Below, one piece after another: positions 12,231 through 13,790 of a stretch of 13,790 bases of DNA. Origin of the DNA: an uncultured Paracoccaceae bacterium. GTDB taxonomy: Bacteria > Pseudomonadota > Alphaproteobacteria > Rhodobacterales > Rhodobacteraceae. Positions within the stretch are counted from its first letter, which is position 1; the number at the start of each line of letters is the position of its first letter. The DNA is taken from NCBI GenBank assembly GCA_938038825.1, contig CALHST010000348.1, positions 1 through 13,790 on the forward strand, given 5' to 3'. The notes under the pieces were generated by a model. It saw nothing but the letters and a program-made list of their open reading frames with translations, was not told the DNA's origin and made no database searches. The translations under genes were made by a program, and so were the position numbers.

Positions 12231-13790
12231 ATGATGGAAGCGGATTATGTCATTGTTGGGGCAGGAAGTTCCGGCTGTGTCTTGGCGAATCGCTTAAGTG
12301 CAAACCCCAAGAATCGCGTAATCCTTCTGGAAGCAGGCGGTCGCGACCTGAATCCATGGATCCACATCCCCGTCGGGTATTTCAAGACGATTCATAACCC
12401 ATCTGTCGACTGGTGCTACAAAACGGAACCTGATCCCGGTTTGAATGGGCGCTCTATTGAATGGCCGCGCGGAAAAGTTTTGGGCGGGTCGTCTTCTTTG
12501 AACGGACTGTTATATGTCCGAGGGCAGCCTCAGGATTATGACCGTTGGGCCCAGATGGGTAACAAAGGCTGGAGCTGGGACGACGTCCTTCCACTCTTTA
12601 AGCGATCTGAAAAGAATGAACGTGGCGCGGATGAGTTCCACGGAGATTCCGGTGGTTTGTCGGTTTCAAACATGCGTATTCAACGTCCCATCACAGACGC
12701 ATGGGTCGCGGCAGCGCAGGCGGCAGGGTACAAGTTTAATCCTGATTATAATGGCGCTGAACAAGAAGGCGTCGGGTTTTTCCAACTCACGGCACGCAAT
12801 GGGCGTCGCTGCTCATCCGCTGTCGCGTTTTTGAATCCGGCCAAAAAGCGCGAAAACCTGACCATCATCACGCATGCGCAGGTCGAAAAAATTGAAATCG
12901 AGAATAAGCGCGCGACAGGTGTGTCCTATCGTGATCGCGCGGGTGATTGGCAAACGGTCAAAGTTGCGAAAGAAGTTATCTTGTCCGGGGGCGCGATCAA
13001 CTCTCCCCAACTCTTGATGTTGTCCGGCTTGGGAGAGGCAGACCAACTGAAAGAGCATGGGATTGACGTGATTGCAGATATTCCCGGTGTCGGGAAGAAC
13101 ATGCAGGATCACTTACAAGCGCGTCTTGTCTATAAGTGTAACGAGCCAACATTGAATGACGAAGTCTCCAGCCTGTTTGGTCAGGCCAAGATTGGATTGA
13201 AGTACCTGATGTTCCGCGCGGGACCAATGACCATGGCTGCAAGTCTTGCAACAGGGTTTATGAAAACGCGCGAGGATGTGGCCACACCGGATGTTCAATT
13301 CCACGTACAGCCGCTGTCCGCCGAGAATCCCGGTAAAGGGGCCGATAAGTTTTCGGCCTTTACGATGTCGGTTTGTCAATTGCGCCCTGAATCCAAAGGT
13401 GAAATTCGTTTGGCCAGCAAAGATGGGCGCGCCTATCCTAAGATCATTCCGAATTACCTCAGCACGGAAACCGATTGCCGCACAATTGTGGATGGCGTGA
13501 ACATCGCGCGCAAAATCGCCCGTCATGCGCCGCTGACCTCGAAAATCTCGGAAGAATTCCGCCCGCATGCGGATTTGCCGATGGATGACTACGACGCGAC
13601 ACTGGACTGGGCGCGCAACAACACAGCGTCGATCTATCACCCAACGGGCACCTGTAAGATGGGATCGATCGAAGACAAGACCTCGGTCGTGGATGAGCGC
13701 CTGCGTGTGCACGGAATTGCAGGGCTGCGTGTGGCGGATTGTTCGATCATGCCGGAGATCGTGTCGGGCAATACCAACGCCCCGGCCATC
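12231..13790 (+). CDS. GMC-family flavoprotein dehydrogenase (choline-dehydrogenase-like), 3' end cut by the window
   Basis: The frame is open for 520 residues to the window end; only about 15-30 residues should be missing. GMC enzymes oxidise alcohols to aldehydes with FAD. Visible are the FAD-binding GAGSSG (10-15) and the E34-A-G after the second strand, GMC signature 1 GKVLGGSSSLNG (81-92), signature 2 GGAINSPQLLMLSGLG (253-268), the catalytic histidine H470 in YHPTGTCKMG, and the SGNTNAPAI motif (512-520) carrying the second catalytic residue. No signal peptide is seen. The start at 12231 has GGAGG eight bases upstream; a second ATG follows directly. It diverges from dctP across 105 bases. 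The best functional guess is oxidation of the alcohol imported by the TRAP system, for example isethionate to sulfoacetaldehyde, but betaine-type or other alcohols are equally open. Confidence 0.93.
   Translation, partial: MMEADYVIVGAGSSGCVLANRLSANPKNRVILLEAGGRDLNPWIHIPVGYFKTIHNPSVDWCYKTEPDPGLNGRSIEWPRGKVLGGSSSLNGLLYVRGQPQDYDRWAQMGNKGWSWDDVLPLFKRSEKNERGADEFHGDSGGLSVSNMRIQRPITDAWVAAAQAAGYKFNPDYNGAEQEGVGFFQLTARNGRRCSSAVAFLNPAKKRENLTIITHAQVEKIEIENKRATGVSYRDRAGDWQTVKVAKEVILSGGAINSPQLLMLSGLGEADQLKEHGIDVIADIPGVGKNMQDHLQARLVYKCNEPTLNDEVSSLFGQAKIGLKYLMFRAGPMTMAASLATGFMKTREDVATPDVQFHVQPLSAENPGKGADKFSAFTMSVCQLRPESKGEIRLASKDGRAYPKIIPNYLSTETDCRTIVDGVNIARKIARHAPLTSKISEEFRPHADLPMDDYDATLDWARNNTASIYHPTGTCKMGSIEDKTSVVDERLRVHGIAGLRVADCSIMPEIVSGNTNAPAI

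Noticed and set aside
13113..13712. Minus-strand 199-codon open frame inside the GMC gene
   Set aside because: The plus strand encodes continuous GMC signatures through this region, so the reverse frame is a codon-usage shadow.
1..13790. CRISPR arrays, prophage genes or defence systems
   Set aside because: No regularly spaced direct repeats and no phage or defence gene families were seen; every large gene is metabolic, transport or regulatory.

Overview
The window looks like chromosomal DNA of a marine alphaproteobacterium of the Rhodobacterales (Roseobacter-like). This is inferred from the split histidine locus, the TRAP transporter with a Tat-exported binding protein, the SPOUT methyltransferase/tRNA-Tyr start and the overall protein character. 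No 16S or other decisive marker is present, so genus and species cannot be named.

Layout. (1) 1-1256: a class II tRNA-Tyr on the minus strand with its own promoter, then on the plus strand a 23S rRNA 2'-O-methyltransferase (rlmB-type) and a small zinc-ribbon protein. (2) 1257-1772: a 516-base stretch with no protein gene. It holds a 267-bp MITE-like element with perfect 33-bp inverted ends and a TA duplication, then a candidate small structured RNA (two hairpins plus a strong intrinsic terminator). (3) 1773-2243: a CoA-binding (YccU-like) protein. (4) 2301-6434: a histidine biosynthesis locus on the minus strand in the order hisB-hisH-//-hisA-hisF-hisE. It is interrupted between hisH and hisA by two tandem plus-strand genes for exported DUF2147 proteins, separated from each other by an intrinsic terminator. 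(5) 6564-6803: a stand-alone Lrp/AsnC ligand-binding (RAM) domain protein, divergent from hisB. (6) 6850-13790: a catabolic module. A minus-strand series reads TRAP binding protein (dctP), oversized TRAP small subunit (dctQ), TRAP large subunit (dctM), IclR regulator, SDR dehydrogenase. A GMC flavoprotein dehydrogenase diverges from dctP and runs off the window end.

How the genes work together. HisB, HisH/HisF, HisA and HisE cover several middle and early steps of histidine synthesis; the remaining his genes are not in the window. The TRAP transporter would import a small, probably anionic, substrate. The GMC enzyme (alcohol to aldehyde) and perhaps the SDR would oxidise it or an intermediate, under control of the IclR protein. 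The 105-bp divergent control region between dctP and the GMC gene carries two inverted repeats, each lying over a putative -10 box. The combination IclR + TRAP + GMC dehydrogenase resembles, from memory, the isethionate (ise) gene set of roseobacters. That is a hypothesis, not an identification.

The least explained pieces are the structured RNA at about 1629-1740, the MITE, the tRNA-Tyr that lacks U8, the seven-helix DctQ, and the dctP/GMC control region.
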